A DNA stretch of 64,000 nucleotides from Pseudomonas saponiphila (GCF_900105185.1 NZ_FNTJ01000002.1:248001-312000); one strand, 5' to 3'; shown: positions 51,060 through 62,018, numbered from the stretch's first letter. Numbers and translations: made by a program. Notes: generated by a model not told the origin, from the letters alone.

Positions 51060-51590
51060 GCACCTCGTGCCTGCTTCAAGTAGGAGTAATTAGGAGTAGT
51101 TGTCGGGTTGGTTTTTGGACCAAGGCGGCAAGTATAGGGACTTAGCCCTTCCTAAAGAACCCTTTGCACAAAATTTAACCAGCTGTGGATGACTGACGGA
51201 CAATAGAAATTAAAAGAGAGAAATTTATTAAATCCTTGTTTTTATGTTTATTCTTATACACATGCCTTTCTGTGGATAAATCTCTACAGGCCTTTATATT
51301 CAATATGTACAGAGGTTTTAAACTCTGTGATTAGGTAGCCAGGAGGCCCTTGGATAAGCGGTTTAAACCTGTGGATGAATGGGGTGGTTATCCACAGAGG
51401 TGGTTTTCCTCAGTTTTGAGGCCCGGTTATCAACTGAGCTGAAGGGCAGTTATTCACAGGGCTTAATCCACAGAAAAAAGCCGTGCCCGGGATAATCCGG
51501 GGACACGACTCTGGCTTGCAGCGCATTCAGTGGTTATCAGAGAGAGAGGAAACAGACAGGCCGCAGGAGCCTGTCTGTGGATAAGCAGTA
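51060..51590. other. DnaA-box-rich, AT-rich non-coding region next to mnmG (secondary origin-like)
   Basis: This 531-bp stretch has no supported gene. It contains three perfect DnaA boxes (51271-51279 minus, 51388-51396 plus, 51576-51584 minus), two TTATNCACA boxes (51254-51262, 51450-51458), and near-matches at 51184, 51370 and 51464. An AT-rich part spans about 51200-51330. Pseudomonads are known to have two autonomously replicating origin fragments, of which only the dnaA-proximal one acts in the chromosome; whether this is the second one is inference. Confidence 0.6.
51474..51512 (-). terminator. Probable terminator of the small gene at 51591
   Basis: On the minus strand, an imperfect stem (GTG-CCC-GG with one bulge and one mismatch against CC-GGG-CAC) is followed by CGGC and six Ts. 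It lies about 80 bp past the stop of the small membrane protein gene. Confidence 0.6.
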
Positions 51591-51899
51591 TTACTCGGGC
51601 TGTTTGACCAAGCGCCCCTGGACCCACCAGCTCAGCCCGAGCAGCACAACCACCAGCAGTGCCCAATACTGCTTGGTGTTGTTTGGCGTCGCTTCGCTCA
51701 CCGGTGCAGCTGCTTCTCTATCAGCGGACACCGGCTCCGCTGTCGCTATTCCAGCATTGAGAGGGGCAACTTCAGCTTCCGCGGAGACAGACGTGGCCAC
51801 CTGCTCTGGCGCTGGTGCCTGATTCGAAGAAAGCTGAGCCCAGGTGCCTTGGCAGACAAGGCTCAGACCGAGTACCGCAAGATAGCTAAAAAAGCGCAT
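51591..51899 (-). CDS. Small exported protein with C-terminal membrane helix, unknown function
   Basis: This protein of 102 residues has a signal peptide (about 1-22, ending TWA), an Ala/Pro/Glu-rich linker and a C-terminal hydrophobic helix (about 77-95) with a short charged tail. The ATG at 51899 has a good GGAAGG site; the longer open frame upstream is not supported. It lies between the disrupted phyH gene and the DnaA-box-rich region. No family is recognised. Confidence 0.65.
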   Translation of the reverse strand: MRFFSYLAVLGLSLVCQGTWAQLSSNQAPAPEQVATSVSAEAEVAPLNAGIATAEPVSADREAAAPVSEATPNNTKQYWALLVVVLLGLSWWVQGRLVKQPE

Positions 51900-52778
51900 A
51901 AACACCTTCCATCCATTTGAGGCTGCGATCACGCATGCTGGTCGGGCTCTGGTTGTATGCCTATCAGCTGATTCCGATTCTGCCGCGGACCACAAGTGCC
52001 TAAAACCGGGGCTGCTCCGTCCACAGGCAAGGAAAGAGTTCATGTTCCATTGGCGCCCCAGCCGGCAGTTGCGAGGCCAGGCCTGGAAACTCCGGAGACG
52101 TCCGCCAGGGCCTGGGGGCATGCCGCATATCTTCCCCCAGAAAGCGCAGGGAGAAGGCGCGCCGTCGCCTATCTCCACCGACGCCACCGGCTGCATGCAA
52201 GGTCAGCATGTGGAAAAACACCGCATCCCCGGGCTGCAGATCCCAGCCAAGAATGTTCCATGCGTCTCGATCGGCCTCGATATCCGGAAGATCCGTGAGA
52301 CTGCCTTCGGGGAACCATTTGGCCTGGTTATCCAGGAAGGTACGGGGCATCAGCCAGGGCCCCAGGTGCGAACCGGCGACAAACTCCAGGGTCGACTCCC
52401 GCGCAACCGGATCCACAGGCATCCACATGCTGCAGTTCTGTCGCCCCTCGACGTTGTAGTAAGGCTGGTCCTGATGCCAGGGAGTGCGCTGCCGGGTATT
52501 GGGCTCCTTGACCAGCAGATGGTCGTGATACAACCGAACCTGTGCACAACCCATCAACTGCGCGGCTACATGGCCGACCCGGCTATCGAAGATAAAGCGT
52601 CGATAATCAGGGTTCTCCTGCCAATTGCAGAAGTCCTCGAAAAACCAGCCGGGATCGTCGGGCAGGCTGGCGACCTTGGCCCGCTTGCGGATTTCGGTGA
52701 ACGTGACCGAGCGTTTCGCTAATACGTGACCGGTGCTTCCACCCCGGTTGCGCGGGTTCTGGATTGTAATCGCATCGG

Positions 52779-53528
52779 TCACGATGCGGCTTGTTCCTCG
52801 GCTTTTTTTCGGCGCAGCGACTCGCCTTTCATCGTCAGTCGGTAGGCGTTGTGCACCAGGCGGTCGAGGATGGCATCGGCCAGGGTCGGGTCGTTGATCC
52901 AGCCGTGCCAGTGCTCGATGGGCAGTTGGCTCGTCAGGATGGTGGAGCGGCTGCCAGCGCGGTCGTCGATCACCTCCAGCAGGTCATGCCGGGCTCCTTC
53001 CTCCAGCGGGGCTAGCGCCCAGTCGTCCAGCACCAGGACGTCGACCTTTGCCAGCTGTTGCAGGGTACGGCCGAAGCTGCCGTCGCCATGAGCGATGCGC
53101 AGTTGTTCCAGCAGGCGCGGGGTGCGCAGGTACAGGGTGCTATAGCCCTGGCGGCAGGCCTGGTTGCCCAGGGCGCAGGCCAGCCAGGTTTTGCCGGCAC
53201 CGGTCGGGCCGGTCAGCAGCAGGTTGTGCTGCTGGCGGATCCAGTCGCCACTGGCCAGGGTGGCGATCAGACGCTCGTCCAGGGCGCGTCCGGTGCGGCG
53301 GTCGAGATCTTCCAGGCAGGCGTTGGCGTACTTGAGCTTGGCCTTCTTGCGCAGCCGTACCAGGCGCTGGTTGTCACGCCAGGCCAGTTCGCGGTCGAGC
53401 AGTAGGCCGAGGCGTTCATCGAAGCTCAGGCTGTGGCTGGCCGGCAGCGTCCATTGCTCTTCCAGGGCGCGGGCCATGCCGTCCAGGCGTAGCTGGTGCA
53501 GTTGATTCAGGGTGTGTTGCGGCATCAT
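52779..53528 (-). CDS. istB: IS21 helper ATPase IstB (copy 2)
   Basis: This is identical in protein sequence to the copy at 4105-4854: a 249-residue AAA+ ATPase with GPTGAGKT at 107-114. A GTG overlapping its stop (52782) opens a frame that crosses the IS end and continues in-frame into the catalytic part of the disrupted PhyH gene, adding 32 IS-encoded codons. Confidence 0.95.
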   Translation of the reverse strand: MMPQHTLNQLHQLRLDGMARALEEQWTLPASHSLSFDERLGLLLDRELAWRDNQRLVRLRKKAKLKYANACLEDLDRRTGRALDERLIATLASGDWIRQQHNLLLTGPTGAGKTWLACALGNQACRQGYSTLYLRTPRLLEQLRIAHGDGSFGRTLQQLAKVDVLVLDDWALAPLEEGARHDLLEVIDDRAGSRSTILTSQLPIEHWHGWINDPTLADAILDRLVHNAYRLTMKGESLRRKKAEEQAAS

Positions 53529-55101
53529 CGAACAGCTCCTGTTGCGGGGGTTGGTAGTAGTCGGCGCCACGGACGTTCTCGTGGTCGCCGGGTAAGGTCG
53601 TTTCGGCGGCACGCTGGGGCAGCGGCTGTTGATCCAGGCCTTGCTGGAGCAGGTTGCGCACGCTGCGCCCGGTGAAGGCGCGCAGGTGTACGGCACGTTC
53701 GGCAGCGGCTTCCAGGCGTGCATTGCCATAGCGCCGGGCCAGCGAGAGCAGGCCGAGGCAGGCGCGGTAGCCCATCTCCGGGTGCGGCTTGTGGGTCAGT
53801 TGGTGATCGATCAGTTGGCGCGTGTAGGGGCCGATCCGCGCGCCCCAGTCGAGCAGGCGTTGTGGCGTCCATTCGCGATGCGCCTGGTGCGCCGCGGGCA
53901 TGTGCTCGCGCTGGGTACTGTAAGCGCCGCGTCGCCCCAGCAGCAGGTGGCTGGCCACCCGCCGGTTGCCATGCAGCACTTCCAGGGTGTGTGCCGTCAG
54001 TCGCACGTCCACGTTCTGCCGGGCCAGGGCGGAGGGCACGCTGTAGAAGCTGCCATTGACCTCGATGTGGTAGTCGATGCTGACCTTGCAGCGCTTGAAG
54101 GTGGCGACCTCGTAGGGATGCACCGGCAGCGCTCGCAAGGCCGGGCGATCCAGGCGCTCGAACCAGTCGCGCCGGCAGCCATCGAGCCGCTTGAACGGGC
54201 GCCGATTCAGATCCTCCAGCAGCTCGGCGATGGCCTGGTTAAGCGCATGCAGGCTGAAGAACTGCCGATGGCGCAGCCGCGCCATGATCCAGCGCTCGAC
54301 CACCTGCACCGCCACCTCGGCCTTGGCCTTGTCCTGAGGCTTGCGTGGCCGTGCCGGCAGGATCACCGTCTGGTAATGACGCGCGCACTCCAGCGTGGCC
54401 CGGTTCAGGCCCGGCTCGTAGCGATCCGGCTGGGCGACCAGGGCGCGCGGATTGTCCGGCACAACCATTTCCGGCACGCCGCCAAAGTAGGTCAGAGCCT
54501 GGCCCAGCGAGGTCAGCCAGTCCACCTGGGTTTCGCCTGGCGTCGCGCAGGCATAGGTGTAATTCGAGGCGCCCAGGGCGGCGACGAAGATGTGCGCCCG
54601 GCGCACTTCGCCGGTGGCCGGGTCGACCACCGGCAGCGTCGGCCCGGCATAGTCGATGAATAGCTTCTCGCCCGCACGGTGCAGCTGACGCATCGAACGT
54701 TTGAGCGTCTGGGCGTAGCGCCGGTAGTGCTCGACGAACTGGGTGTAGCGGTAGGTCGGCTGGCCCGCATGCGCGGCGAGATATTCCTCCCACAGCAGCT
54801 GCAAGGTCACGCCCTTGCGTCGCAACTCGCGGTGGATGCTCAGCACATCGGGCAGCACTCGCTCACCGCGCGGCTTGTTCGTCGACGTCGGTGCAAACAA
54901 GGCGGCCGCCAGCGCGGCCTCGTCCATGGCCACCAGCGCCGGCCAGTCCAGCCCGGCCACCCGCGCCGCCGCGATGTACTTGCTAACCACGCCCTTGGAC
55001 AGCTGCAAGGCACGGGCAATCTTCTCGTGGGACAAGCCGGCCTCAAACTTGAGGCGCAGACATTCTTTGATGTTTCGCATGGCTACTCGCGGCGCCGCCA
55101 T
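53416..55101 (-). CDS. istA: IS21 transposase IstA (copy 2)
   Basis: This is identical in protein sequence to the copy at 2532-4217: 561 residues, with putative triad D150, D216, E262. It overlaps istB by 113 bp. The intact frame means this copy is potentially active. Confidence 0.95.
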   Translation of the reverse strand: MAAPRVAMRNIKECLRLKFEAGLSHEKIARALQLSKGVVSKYIAAARVAGLDWPALVAMDEAALAAALFAPTSTNKPRGERVLPDVLSIHRELRRKGVTLQLLWEEYLAAHAGQPTYRYTQFVEHYRRYAQTLKRSMRQLHRAGEKLFIDYAGPTLPVVDPATGEVRRAHIFVAALGASNYTYACATPGETQVDWLTSLGQALTYFGGVPEMVVPDNPRALVAQPDRYEPGLNRATLECARHYQTVILPARPRKPQDKAKAEVAVQVVERWIMARLRHRQFFSLHALNQAIAELLEDLNRRPFKRLDGCRRDWFERLDRPALRALPVHPYEVATFKRCKVSIDYHIEVNGSFYSVPSALARQNVDVRLTAHTLEVLHGNRRVASHLLLGRRGAYSTQREHMPAAHQAHREWTPQRLLDWGARIGPYTRQLIDHQLTHKPHPEMGYRACLGLLSLARRYGNARLEAAAERAVHLRAFTGRSVRNLLQQGLDQQPLPQRAAETTLPGDHENVRGADYYQPPQQELFDDAATHPESTAPATPGRHGPRPGRAMDAAGQPQPELR

Positions 55102-55482
55102 CTTCCTCTCCCGAAATCGGTCGAGGATGGCGGCGCATCAGGTCATGCGCAACGAAGGGGAAGGCTTTCGCTAAGTCGTGACCGGCGATTTCGGTAAGCC
55201 GTGACCACCTGTTTCGGAACAGGCGGAAAATCGGTCACGTTGCTACCGAAATGAGCGGTCACGCGTTAGCGAAATGACCGGTCACGATCAACCGAAACGG
55301 CCGGTCACGGTGCTCCGAAATCCGCAGCCCGCTCACTGGGTTGCGCCAGATTGTGTTCGATACCCTGCTCCAGCAGCGCCACTTCATCTGCGCTGAACAA
55401 CTGGCGAATGCACACCGCTCCATCACGCTGAAATGCTTCTACAGTGGCGGGCGGCAACTCGAATGTTCGCATGGACATATCC

Positions 55483-56889
55483 CTATTCATGAGTTTCAAG
55501 ACCGGGCTCGGTCACAACCCCGTGTACAGCGGCCGGTCTGATCCAGATCCAGTAGGCCAGAGACAGCAGTGCCAGCCAGCCCACTCCCACATACAGTGCC
55601 AGGCGTGTGTCGGCAAAAGCCCCCAGCACGGCAAAGATGAACAGCATGAAAACCACGGCGCAGGCCTGGCCGGCAATTCCCAGGGGCACCGGAAACTGCA
55701 GCTCGTGGACTTCCCGAGTTGTCAGGCCACGACGCATTGCGATCTGCGACAGCAGGATCATCAGCCAGACCCACACCACGGAAAACGTCACCAGGGAAGC
55801 GAAGACCAGGAACAGTCGTTCCGGCACCCAGTAATTGAGAAGCACGCCCAGCAGCAGCGCCACCGACATCACCAGCACCGTCATCCAGGGCACGCCGAAG
55901 CGTGAGGTTCTGGCAAACACCGCCGGTGCCTGGCCGATGGCGGCCATGCCGTACATCATGCGGCCGGCACTGAAGATATCGCTGTTGATGGCGGACACCA
56001 CGGCCGAAATCACCACGATGTTCAGCACCGTGGCCGCCGAATCTATCCCCAGGCTGCTGAAGATCTGCACGAACGGGCTGCCCTGGCTGCCGATGCTCGA
56101 CCAGGGAGCCAGCGTCAACAGGATCAGCAAGGTGAAAACATAGAAGATCAGGATCCGCAGTGGCACCGAGTTGATGGCCTTGGGAATCATGCGTTGCGGA
56201 TCCTTGGCCTCGCCGGCAGTGATGCCTATAACTTCGATTCCGCCAAAAGCGAACATGACAATGGTGAAGGAGGCGATCATGCCCTCGACGCCATTCGGGA
56301 AAAAACCGCCGTATTCCCAGAGATTGCCCAGCCCCCCACGGCTTTGTTCGTCTCCGAGCTGGATGCCGAAGAACAGCAAGGTAAAGCCGCCGACGATCAT
56401 GGCCACGATGGCGCCAACCTTGAGCATCGACAGCCAGAACTCCAGCTCGCCGAATACCCGGACGCTGCACAGGTTCAAGGCGCCGATCCCCAGGACGATG
56501 CTCAGTACCCAGATCCACCTGGGGGTTTCGGGAAACCACAGGCCCATGTAGACGCCAAAGGCGGTGACGTCCGCCAGGCACACCATGAGCATCGAAAAGG
56601 CGTAGCTCCAGCCGGTCAGGAACCCCGGGAAACGCCCCAGGTAGGTGCTGGCGTATTGTCCGAAGGAGCCGGAAACCGGTGTCCTCACCGCCATTTCCCC
56701 CAGCGCGCGCATGGTCAGGTAGATGGCCGCACCGCCAATCAGGTACGCCAGCAGAACCGAAGGGCCGGCCCGTTGGATCGCCGCCGCTGAACCGTAGAAC
56801 AGGCCCGTGCCGATGGCAGAACCCAACGCAATGAAGCGGATATGCCGGGTACTCAAGCCACGGTGCAATGCAGAATTCGCGCTAGCCAT
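55483..56889 (-). CDS. Amino-acid permease, APC superfamily
   Basis: This 468-residue inner-membrane transporter has about twelve hydrophobic helices and the family's N-terminal signature [16 protein letters not shown] (about 17-32), which lines the substrate site. It should import an amino acid with protons. The ATG at 56889 has AAGGAA upstream. Its stop lies at the start of the disrupted phyH gene, so both were one operon. An AraC/GyrI regulator gene is divergent, 292 bp away; that gap should contain the promoters and holds no gene that I can see. Confidence 0.88.
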   Translation of the reverse strand: MASANSALHRGLSTRHIRFIALGSAIGTGLFYGSAAAIQRAGPSVLLAYLIGGAAIYLTMRALGEMAVRTPVSGSFGQYASTYLGRFPGFLTGWSYAFSMLMVCLADVTAFGVYMGLWFPETPRWIWVLSIVLGIGALNLCSVRVFGELEFWLSMLKVGAIVAMIVGGFTLLFFGIQLGDEQSRGGLGNLWEYGGFFPNGVEGMIASFTIVMFAFGGIEVIGITAGEAKDPQRMIPKAINSVPLRILIFYVFTLLILLTLAPWSSIGSQGSPFVQIFSSLGIDSAATVLNIVVISAVVSAINSDIFSAGRMMYGMAAIGQAPAVFARTSRFGVPWMTVLVMSVALLLGVLLNYWVPERLFLVFASLVTFSVVWVWLMILLSQIAMRRGLTTREVHELQFPVPLGIAGQACAVVFMLFIFAVLGAFADTRLALYVGVGWLALLSLAYWIWIRPAAVHGVVTEPGLETHE

Positions 56890-57181
56890 TTCTATTCCTT
56901 GAATGCCGGACTGTTTCCTCAGGTGTACAAACCTGTCCATCCACCAGGATGCAAATCAGGTACCACTTGGGAAAACCAATAAAAAGCCGCGAAAAACCTG
57001 ATTTTTCGGGAAAAACAAGGAGAAATGGCCCTTCTTCGAAAGAGGGTTGTTACTCAAGACCGCAGCTTTATCAGCTGTCGTGCGGGAGGGGGGTAAAGGT
57101 AACGTCGCTCTCCCCTGGGCCGGTAAAAATCGCAAAATCTGCAAATCTGCCGTCGCTACAGTGGAGTGCCAAGGAGCCCTT

Positions 57182-58015
57182 ATGAAACCCGCAACCCGAA
57201 TCCATTACGGCCAGCGCATGGAGCCGGTGCTGCGTTGGCTGGCAAGCCATCCACACAGCGATCCGGACCTGTACCACCTGGCGGACCTGGCCTGTATGTC
57301 GGCTTACCACTTTCACCGCATTTACCGCGCGATGATGGGAGAAACGCTGAATGCCACGGTGCAACGGATGCGCATGCATCTGGCTGCCGCGGCACTGGCA
57401 GGTACGCAAGAGGACCTGGCCGAGGTGGCCTTGCGTGCCGGGTATGAATCGGGAGCTGCCTTCAACCGGGCATTCTCTGGCGTTTTCGGGGTGCCACCAG
57501 GGCGGTATCGCGCAACCCGTTCCCGTCCTTTCGACCCAAAGGAGTCAAATATGTACCCCATTACCATTGAACATTTCCCTGGCGTTGTCCTGGCGGCATT
57601 GCCTCATCAGGGTTCCTATCAGGAAATCGGTCCGGTGTTCACCCGTGTTTTCATGCTGGCTGCCAGCCAGGGGCTCATGCACCCGACCGCCTGCGGGTTT
57701 GGTGTGTACTTAAATGACCCCGAGCAGGTTCCGACCGAACAGTTGCGTTCCCTGGCCGGAGTCTCGGTCGCGCCTGATGCGGATCTGGGTGAAAAGCTGG
57801 AAAGGTTCGAAATCCCTCAAGGGCGCTACGCAATACTGAATTACGTTGGCCCCTACAACGAGATGGGCAAAGCCTATGCCTGGATGTTCTCCGAGTGGCT
57901 GCCCGAGAGTGGCCTGACGCCGGGGAATTTTCCGATGTTCGAACAGTATGTAAACGATCCGCGCTCCACCCCGCCTGCACAGCTGCAGACACGAATCTAC
58001 CTGTCAGTGGAGTAA
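57182..58015 (+). CDS. AraC family regulator with GyrI-like ligand-binding domain
   Basis: This 277-residue regulator has an N-terminal AraC double helix-turn-helix (about 8-108) and a C-terminal GyrI/SbmC-like small-molecule binding domain (about 124-277), the same arrangement as Rob of E. coli. Such proteins respond to hydrophobic compounds or drugs. The ATG at 57182 has AAGGAG upstream; the longer upstream frame is not supported. It is divergent from the permease gene and may control it. Confidence 0.88.
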   Translation: MKPATRIHYGQRMEPVLRWLASHPHSDPDLYHLADLACMSAYHFHRIYRAMMGETLNATVQRMRMHLAAAALAGTQEDLAEVALRAGYESGAAFNRAFSGVFGVPPGRYRATRSRPFDPKESNMYPITIEHFPGVVLAALPHQGSYQEIGPVFTRVFMLAASQGLMHPTACGFGVYLNDPEQVPTEQLRSLAGVSVAPDADLGEKLERFEIPQGRYAILNYVGPYNEMGKAYAWMFSEWLPESGLTPGNFPMFEQYVNDPRSTPPAQLQTRIYLSVE

Positions 58016-58074
58016 AACCGAGCGCTACCGGCAGGGCTGTGGATAACCTTTGCCGGAGCCCATCGGGGGCGAAT

Positions 58075-59445
58075 CTACTTGCCGATGCAGAAACTGGAGA
58101 AGATCCGCCCCAGCAGATCATCGGAACTGAAAGCCCCGGTAATTTCCCCCAGGGACTGCTGGGCCTGGCGCAGATCCTCGGCCAGCAGTTCGCCGGCACC
58201 GGCCAGGGTCAGCTGGGCACGGCCATGCTCCAGCGCGGCACTGGCGTAGCGCAGGGCCTCGAGGTGTCGGCGGCGGGCACTGAAGCTGCTTTCCGACGTC
58301 TGTTCATAACCCATGCAAGCCTTGAGATGCTCACGCAGCAAATCCAGGCCGACGCCTGCAGACATCGCACTTAGACTGATGGTTACGTGGCCATCATCAC
58401 AGGTTTCCAGGGCAATGGGCTCGCCGGTCAAGTCGGCCTTGTTGCGAATCAGCGTAACCTTGGCCGGATCCGGCCGCTGTTGCAGGAATTCGGGCCACAA
58501 AGCGAAAGGATCCGCGGCCTCGGCTGCAGTGGCATCCACCACCAGCAACACCCGATCCGCTTCACTGATGGCTTTGAGTGCCCGTTCGACACCGATCTTT
58601 TCCACCTGGTCTTCGGTATTTCGTAGCCCGGCGGTGTCCACCACGTGCAACGGCATGCCATCGATGTGGATATGTTCCTTGAGGATGTCCCGGGTGGTGC
58701 CGGCGATATCGGTGACGATGGCTGCCTCGCGCCCGGCCAGGGCATTGAGCAGGCTGGATTTGCCGGCATTGGGACGACCGGCGATCACCACGGTCATGCC
58801 ATCACGCAGCAAGGCACCCTGCCCGGCTTCACGCAGTACTGTGGATAACTCATCGCGCACTGCATCGAGCATGCTGAGGACATGACCATCGGCGAGGAAG
58901 TCGATTTCTTCCTCGGGAAAATCAATCGCCGCTTCGACGTAGATCCGCAGGGCGATCAGTTGCTCGGTCAAGTTATGCACACGCTGGGAGAACGCCCCCT
59001 GCAACGAACGCAAGGCGTTGCGCGCAGCCTGTGCCGAGCTGGCTTCGATCAGGTCGGCAATGGCTTCGGCCTGTGCCAGGTCTAGTTTGTCATTGAGGAA
59101 CGCACGTTCACTGAATTCCCCCGGCCGGGCCAGGCGGCAGCCCAGTTCCAGGCAACGCTGCAGCAGCATGTCGAGAACAATCGGCCCGCCATGGCCCTGA
59201 AGTTCCAGGACGTCTTCCCCGGTAAAGGAGTTCGGCCCCGGGAAATACAGGGCGATGCCTTCGTCCAGGACCTCAGCCTGCGAACTGAGAAATGGCCCGT
59301 AATGGGCAAAACGCGGCTTCAGTTCACGACCACTGATGGCCTTGGCCGCCGCGCCCGCCAGGGGCCCGGAAATCCGTACGATGCCCACGCCGCCGCGCCC
59401 TTGGGCGGTGGCGATGGCGGCGATGGTTTCACGAGGGACATTCAT
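58075..59445 (-). CDS. mnmE: tRNA modification GTPase MnmE (TrmE)
   Basis: This 456-residue GTPase works with MnmG on wobble uridines. The N-terminal folate-binding domain begins [14 protein letters not shown]. The inserted G domain has GRPNAGKSS (about 222-230) and DTAGL. The C terminus ends with the catalytic CIGK. I chose the ATG at 59445 by the family alignment. A perfect DnaA box lies inside at 58840 and another just past the stop at 58038. Confidence 0.97.
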   Translation of the reverse strand: MNVPRETIAAIATAQGRGGVGIVRISGPLAGAAAKAISGRELKPRFAHYGPFLSSQAEVLDEGIALYFPGPNSFTGEDVLELQGHGGPIVLDMLLQRCLELGCRLARPGEFSERAFLNDKLDLAQAEAIADLIEASSAQAARNALRSLQGAFSQRVHNLTEQLIALRIYVEAAIDFPEEEIDFLADGHVLSMLDAVRDELSTVLREAGQGALLRDGMTVVIAGRPNAGKSSLLNALAGREAAIVTDIAGTTRDILKEHIHIDGMPLHVVDTAGLRNTEDQVEKIGVERALKAISEADRVLLVVDATAAEAADPFALWPEFLQQRPDPAKVTLIRNKADLTGEPIALETCDDGHVTISLSAMSAGVGLDLLREHLKACMGYEQTSESSFSARRRHLEALRYASAALEHGRAQLTLAGAGELLAEDLRQAQQSLGEITGAFSSDDLLGRIFSSFCIGK

Positions 59446-59475
59446 AACCCGACATCCAGACAAAAGTGACAGATA

Positions 59476-59500
59476 GCAAAACGCCCCACTAGGGGGCGTC
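59476..59500 (-). terminator. Intrinsic terminator of the rpmH-rnpA-yidD-yidC unit
   Basis: On the minus strand a stem ACGCCCCC/GGGGCGT with a short loop is followed by TTTT. It lies between the yidC stop and the mnmE start; a perfect DnaA box (59509-59517) is next to it. Confidence 0.8.
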
Positions 59501-59524
59501 TTGTGTGGTTATCCACAGCGTAGG

Positions 59525-61225
59525 TCAGGCAGCCGCTTTCTTGGTGGCCGCTTCGATCTTACGAGTGATGTACCACTGTTGAGCGATCGACAGGCAGTTG
59601 TTCACTACCCAGTACAGCACCAGACCGGCCGGGAACCACAGGAAGAAGAAGGTGAAGATGATTGGCATCATTTTCATCACCTTGGCCTGCATCGGATCCG
59701 GAGGCGTCGGGTTCAACTGCTGCTGGATGAACATGGTGGCGCCCATGATGATCGGCAGGATGAAGAACGGATCCTTGATCGACAGGTCGGTAATCCACAG
59801 CATGAACGGCGCCTGGCGCATTTCAACGCTTTCCAGGAGAACCCAGTACAAGGACAGGAAGACCGGCATCTGCACCAGGATCGGCAAGCAGCCGCCCAGC
59901 GGATTGATCTTCTCTTTCTTGTACAGCTCCATCATCGCCTGGGACATTTTCTGACGATCGTCGCCGAATTTTTCCTTCAGCGCGGCCAGTTTCGGAGCTA
60001 CGGCACGCATACGCGCCATCGATTTGTAGCTGGCAGCCGACAGTGGGAAGAAGATCCCCTTGATCAGCATGGTCAGGAAGATGATCGACCAGCCCCAGTT
60101 ACCCACCAGGCTGTGGATATGTTGCAGCAGCCAGAAGATCGGCTGGGCGATGAACCACAGGAAGCCGTAGTCGACGGTCAGTTCCAGACCTGGGGACAAC
60201 TCTTTCAGCACGGCCTGGCTTTTCGGACCGGCGTACAGAGTGGCGCTGGTTTCGGCCTTGGCACCTGGAGCGACGGTCATCGAAGGGCCGGTGTAGCCAA
60301 TGATGTAGTTACCCTTGCTGTCCTTGCGCGCCAGAACCTGATTGTTCTCGCCTTTTGGCGGAATCCAGGCGGTCACGAAGTAGTGTTGCAGCCAGGCTAC
60401 CCAGCCACCCTGAACGTTTTCAGTGATTGGGGCCTTGGTTTTATCCTCGTTCACCTTGTCCATGTCTTTCATGGACACTTTTTTGTACGGCTCGGAACTT
60501 GTCCACAGGGCGGCGCCCAGGTAAGTCGCAGTGCCGGTGGCGGTGCTGGAGGATGGATCGGAACTGGCGTCACGCTTGAGCTGGGCAAACATTGCACCGG
60601 TCCAAGGTTGTGCGCTTTCGTTGTCGATCAGGTAGGAAACGGTAATGTCATACAGGCCACGTTTCAGGGTGAAACGCTTGATGTAGTGGACGCCGTCCTT
60701 GCTGAACTTCAGGTCGACCACCAGTTGGTCCTGACCGTCAGCCAGTTGATAACTTTTCTTTTCCGAGGAGTAGATCGGACGACCAGCCGGGCTTGCGTCC
60801 GGGCCATTGCTGCCAATCAGGCCGCTTTGTGCCAGGTAAGTCCGCTCATTGCCGTTATCGAACAACTGGAACGGGATTTCCGGGTGGTCTTGACGACGTG
60901 GATACAGTGGCAAACGCAGTTGCGCGATATCCCCACCTTGTGGATCGACAGCCAGGTCGAGCACATCCGTTTTGATCTGAATGAGATCTTTGCTTGCAGC
61001 AACGGGCGCTTCAGCCGGTGCAGTGGTGTCGCTTGCTGCGCGCGGAATGTCGTCGTTGGCAGCGGAAGTGCCATTTGGCGTGTCCGGCAAGCCCGGAGTG
61101 GTCGTGCTGGAAGCAACATTCTGAGTCGGCAGGGCAGCCTGGCCATAATCCTGGTTCCATTTAAGAACCATGACATAGGACACGATTGCCAGGGCGACGA
61201 TCAGGATCGTGCGTTTGATATCCAT
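59525..61225 (-). CDS. yidC: Membrane protein insertase YidC
   Basis: This 566-residue insertase puts proteins such as the ATP synthase c subunit into the inner membrane. It has an N-terminal membrane helix (about 4-22), a Ser/Thr/Ala-rich linker, the large periplasmic P1 domain (about 80-345), and five C-terminal membrane helices with the conserved NPLGGCLP segment. It lies 2 bp after yidD. Confidence 0.97.
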   Translation of the reverse strand: MDIKRTILIVALAIVSYVMVLKWNQDYGQAALPTQNVASSTTTPGLPDTPNGTSAANDDIPRAASDTTAPAEAPVAASKDLIQIKTDVLDLAVDPQGGDIAQLRLPLYPRRQDHPEIPFQLFDNGNERTYLAQSGLIGSNGPDASPAGRPIYSSEKKSYQLADGQDQLVVDLKFSKDGVHYIKRFTLKRGLYDITVSYLIDNESAQPWTGAMFAQLKRDASSDPSSSTATGTATYLGAALWTSSEPYKKVSMKDMDKVNEDKTKAPITENVQGGWVAWLQHYFVTAWIPPKGENNQVLARKDSKGNYIIGYTGPSMTVAPGAKAETSATLYAGPKSQAVLKELSPGLELTVDYGFLWFIAQPIFWLLQHIHSLVGNWGWSIIFLTMLIKGIFFPLSAASYKSMARMRAVAPKLAALKEKFGDDRQKMSQAMMELYKKEKINPLGGCLPILVQMPVFLSLYWVLLESVEMRQAPFMLWITDLSIKDPFFILPIIMGATMFIQQQLNPTPPDPMQAKVMKMMPIIFTFFFLWFPAGLVLYWVVNNCLSIAQQWYITRKIEAATKKAAA

Positions 61226-61227
61226 GA

Positions 61228-61473
61228 TTACTCGGCCATCGAAGAAGAACGGGAGGTAGGGATAGGTGGAACCGGGTCATAACCACCGGGATTCCACGGA
61301 TGACAGCGACCTAAACGACGAAAGGTCAGCCAGCCACCGCGCAGAAGGCCATGATTTTCGATGGCTTCTAACGCGTAGCAGGAACAACTGGGGTAGAAAC
61401 GACAGTGATTGGCCATCAGAGGACTAATGGCATAGCGGTAAAACTGGATCGGAACGAGTGCCAGTTTACGCAT
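61228..61473 (-). CDS. yidD: Membrane protein insertion efficiency factor YidD
   Basis: This 81-residue membrane-associated protein assists YidC. It has the family's [10 protein letters not shown] cysteine motif (about 24-33) and the [12 protein letters not shown] segment near the C terminus. It overlaps the rnpA stop by 8 bp and precedes yidC by 2 bp. Confidence 0.95.
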   Translation of the reverse strand: MRKLALVPIQFYRYAISPLMANHCRFYPSCSCYALEAIENHGLLRGGWLTFRRLGRCHPWNPGGYDPVPPIPTSRSSSMAE

Positions 61474-61867
61474 CGGGACTGTCTACCCCTACAGTTTCGG
61501 ATTTGACTGCTGGTTCCGGCTTGCTGCGCGCCAGACGTTTCCAGAGTTTGCCGAAATGCTGAATCAATTCGGGGTTTTCTACATCGCCCAAACCTTTGCG
61601 CGCGACGATAACGATATCCCATCCGACCAGTGAATCCTGGTGGAGACGAAACGATTCGCGCATCAGACGCTTGAGGCGATTGCGCTCAACGGAGAGCTTT
61701 ACGCTCTTTTTCCCGATCACGAGCCCCAGACGGGGATGATCCAGGTCGTTGTTGCGCGCAAGGAGCAGGAGATTTTTCCCCGGAACCTTGCCGGTAGGGG
61801 AGTCAAAGACCGCCTTGAAGTGCCGGGGTGTAAGCAGACGCTTTTCCCGACTGAAGTCCTGACTCAC
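61466..61867 (-). CDS. rnpA: Ribonuclease P protein component
   Basis: This 133-residue protein subunit of RNase P matures tRNA 5' ends. The basic RNR motif lies in [16 protein letters not shown] place the start at the GTG at 61867 (mature start [10 protein letters not shown]), as in related pseudomonads, although the frame is open to 61963. It is 16 bp downstream of rpmH, the usual tight arrangement. Confidence 0.93.
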   Translation of the reverse strand: MSQDFSREKRLLTPRHFKAVFDSPTGKVPGKNLLLLARNNDLDHPRLGLVIGKKSVKLSVERNRLKRLMRESFRLHQDSLVGWDIVIVARKGLGDVENPELIQHFGKLWKRLARSKPEPAVKSETVGVDSPDA

Positions 61868-61883
61868 CTCCAGTGCCGGATTA

Positions 61884-62018
61884 TCAAACTGCCAGACGCG
61901 CACGACCTTTGGCGCGACGACGCGACAGGACGGCACGACCGTTCTTGGTAGCCATGCGAGCACGGAAACCGTGGGTACGAGCGCGTTTGATAGTGCTTGG
62001 TTGGAAAGTACGTTTCAT
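61884..62018 (-). CDS. rpmH: 50S ribosomal protein L34
   Basis: This 44-residue, very basic ribosomal protein begins [10 protein letters not shown], contains [14 protein letters not shown] and ends RLAV. It is the first gene left of oriC and starts the rpmH-rnpA-yidD-yidC unit. Confidence 0.97.
   Translation of the reverse strand: MKRTFQPSTIKRARTHGFRARMATKNGRAVLSRRRAKGRARLAV

Larger units (their letters stand above)
52686..55326 (-). mobile_element. IS21-family insertion sequence, copy 2 (2641 bp, complete)
   Basis: This copy has the same length, same ends and same encoded proteins as copy 1 at 2307-4947, in opposite orientation. A 7-bp target duplication GCCCGCT flanks it at 52679-52685 and 55327-55333. 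It interrupts a PhyH dioxygenase gene. Confidence 0.95.
52000..55490 (-). pseudogene. Phytanoyl-CoA dioxygenase (PhyH) family gene split by IS21
   Basis: This was a non-heme Fe(II)/2-oxoglutarate dioxygenase. The N-terminal part ends in ...PSERA at 55327, and the C-terminal part resumes KVASLPDD at 52685. Removing the IS and one 7-bp target copy restores a single frame of about 274-283 residues. The C-terminal piece holds the catalytic HxD (in PWHQDQ), the distal His (in LTLHAAGG) and the 2-oxoglutarate Arg region. Starts at 55490, 55478 or 55472 are possible. The intact gene was in an operon behind the amino-acid permease, which it nearly overlaps, so its substrate may be an amino acid or derivative. 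Confidence 0.9.
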
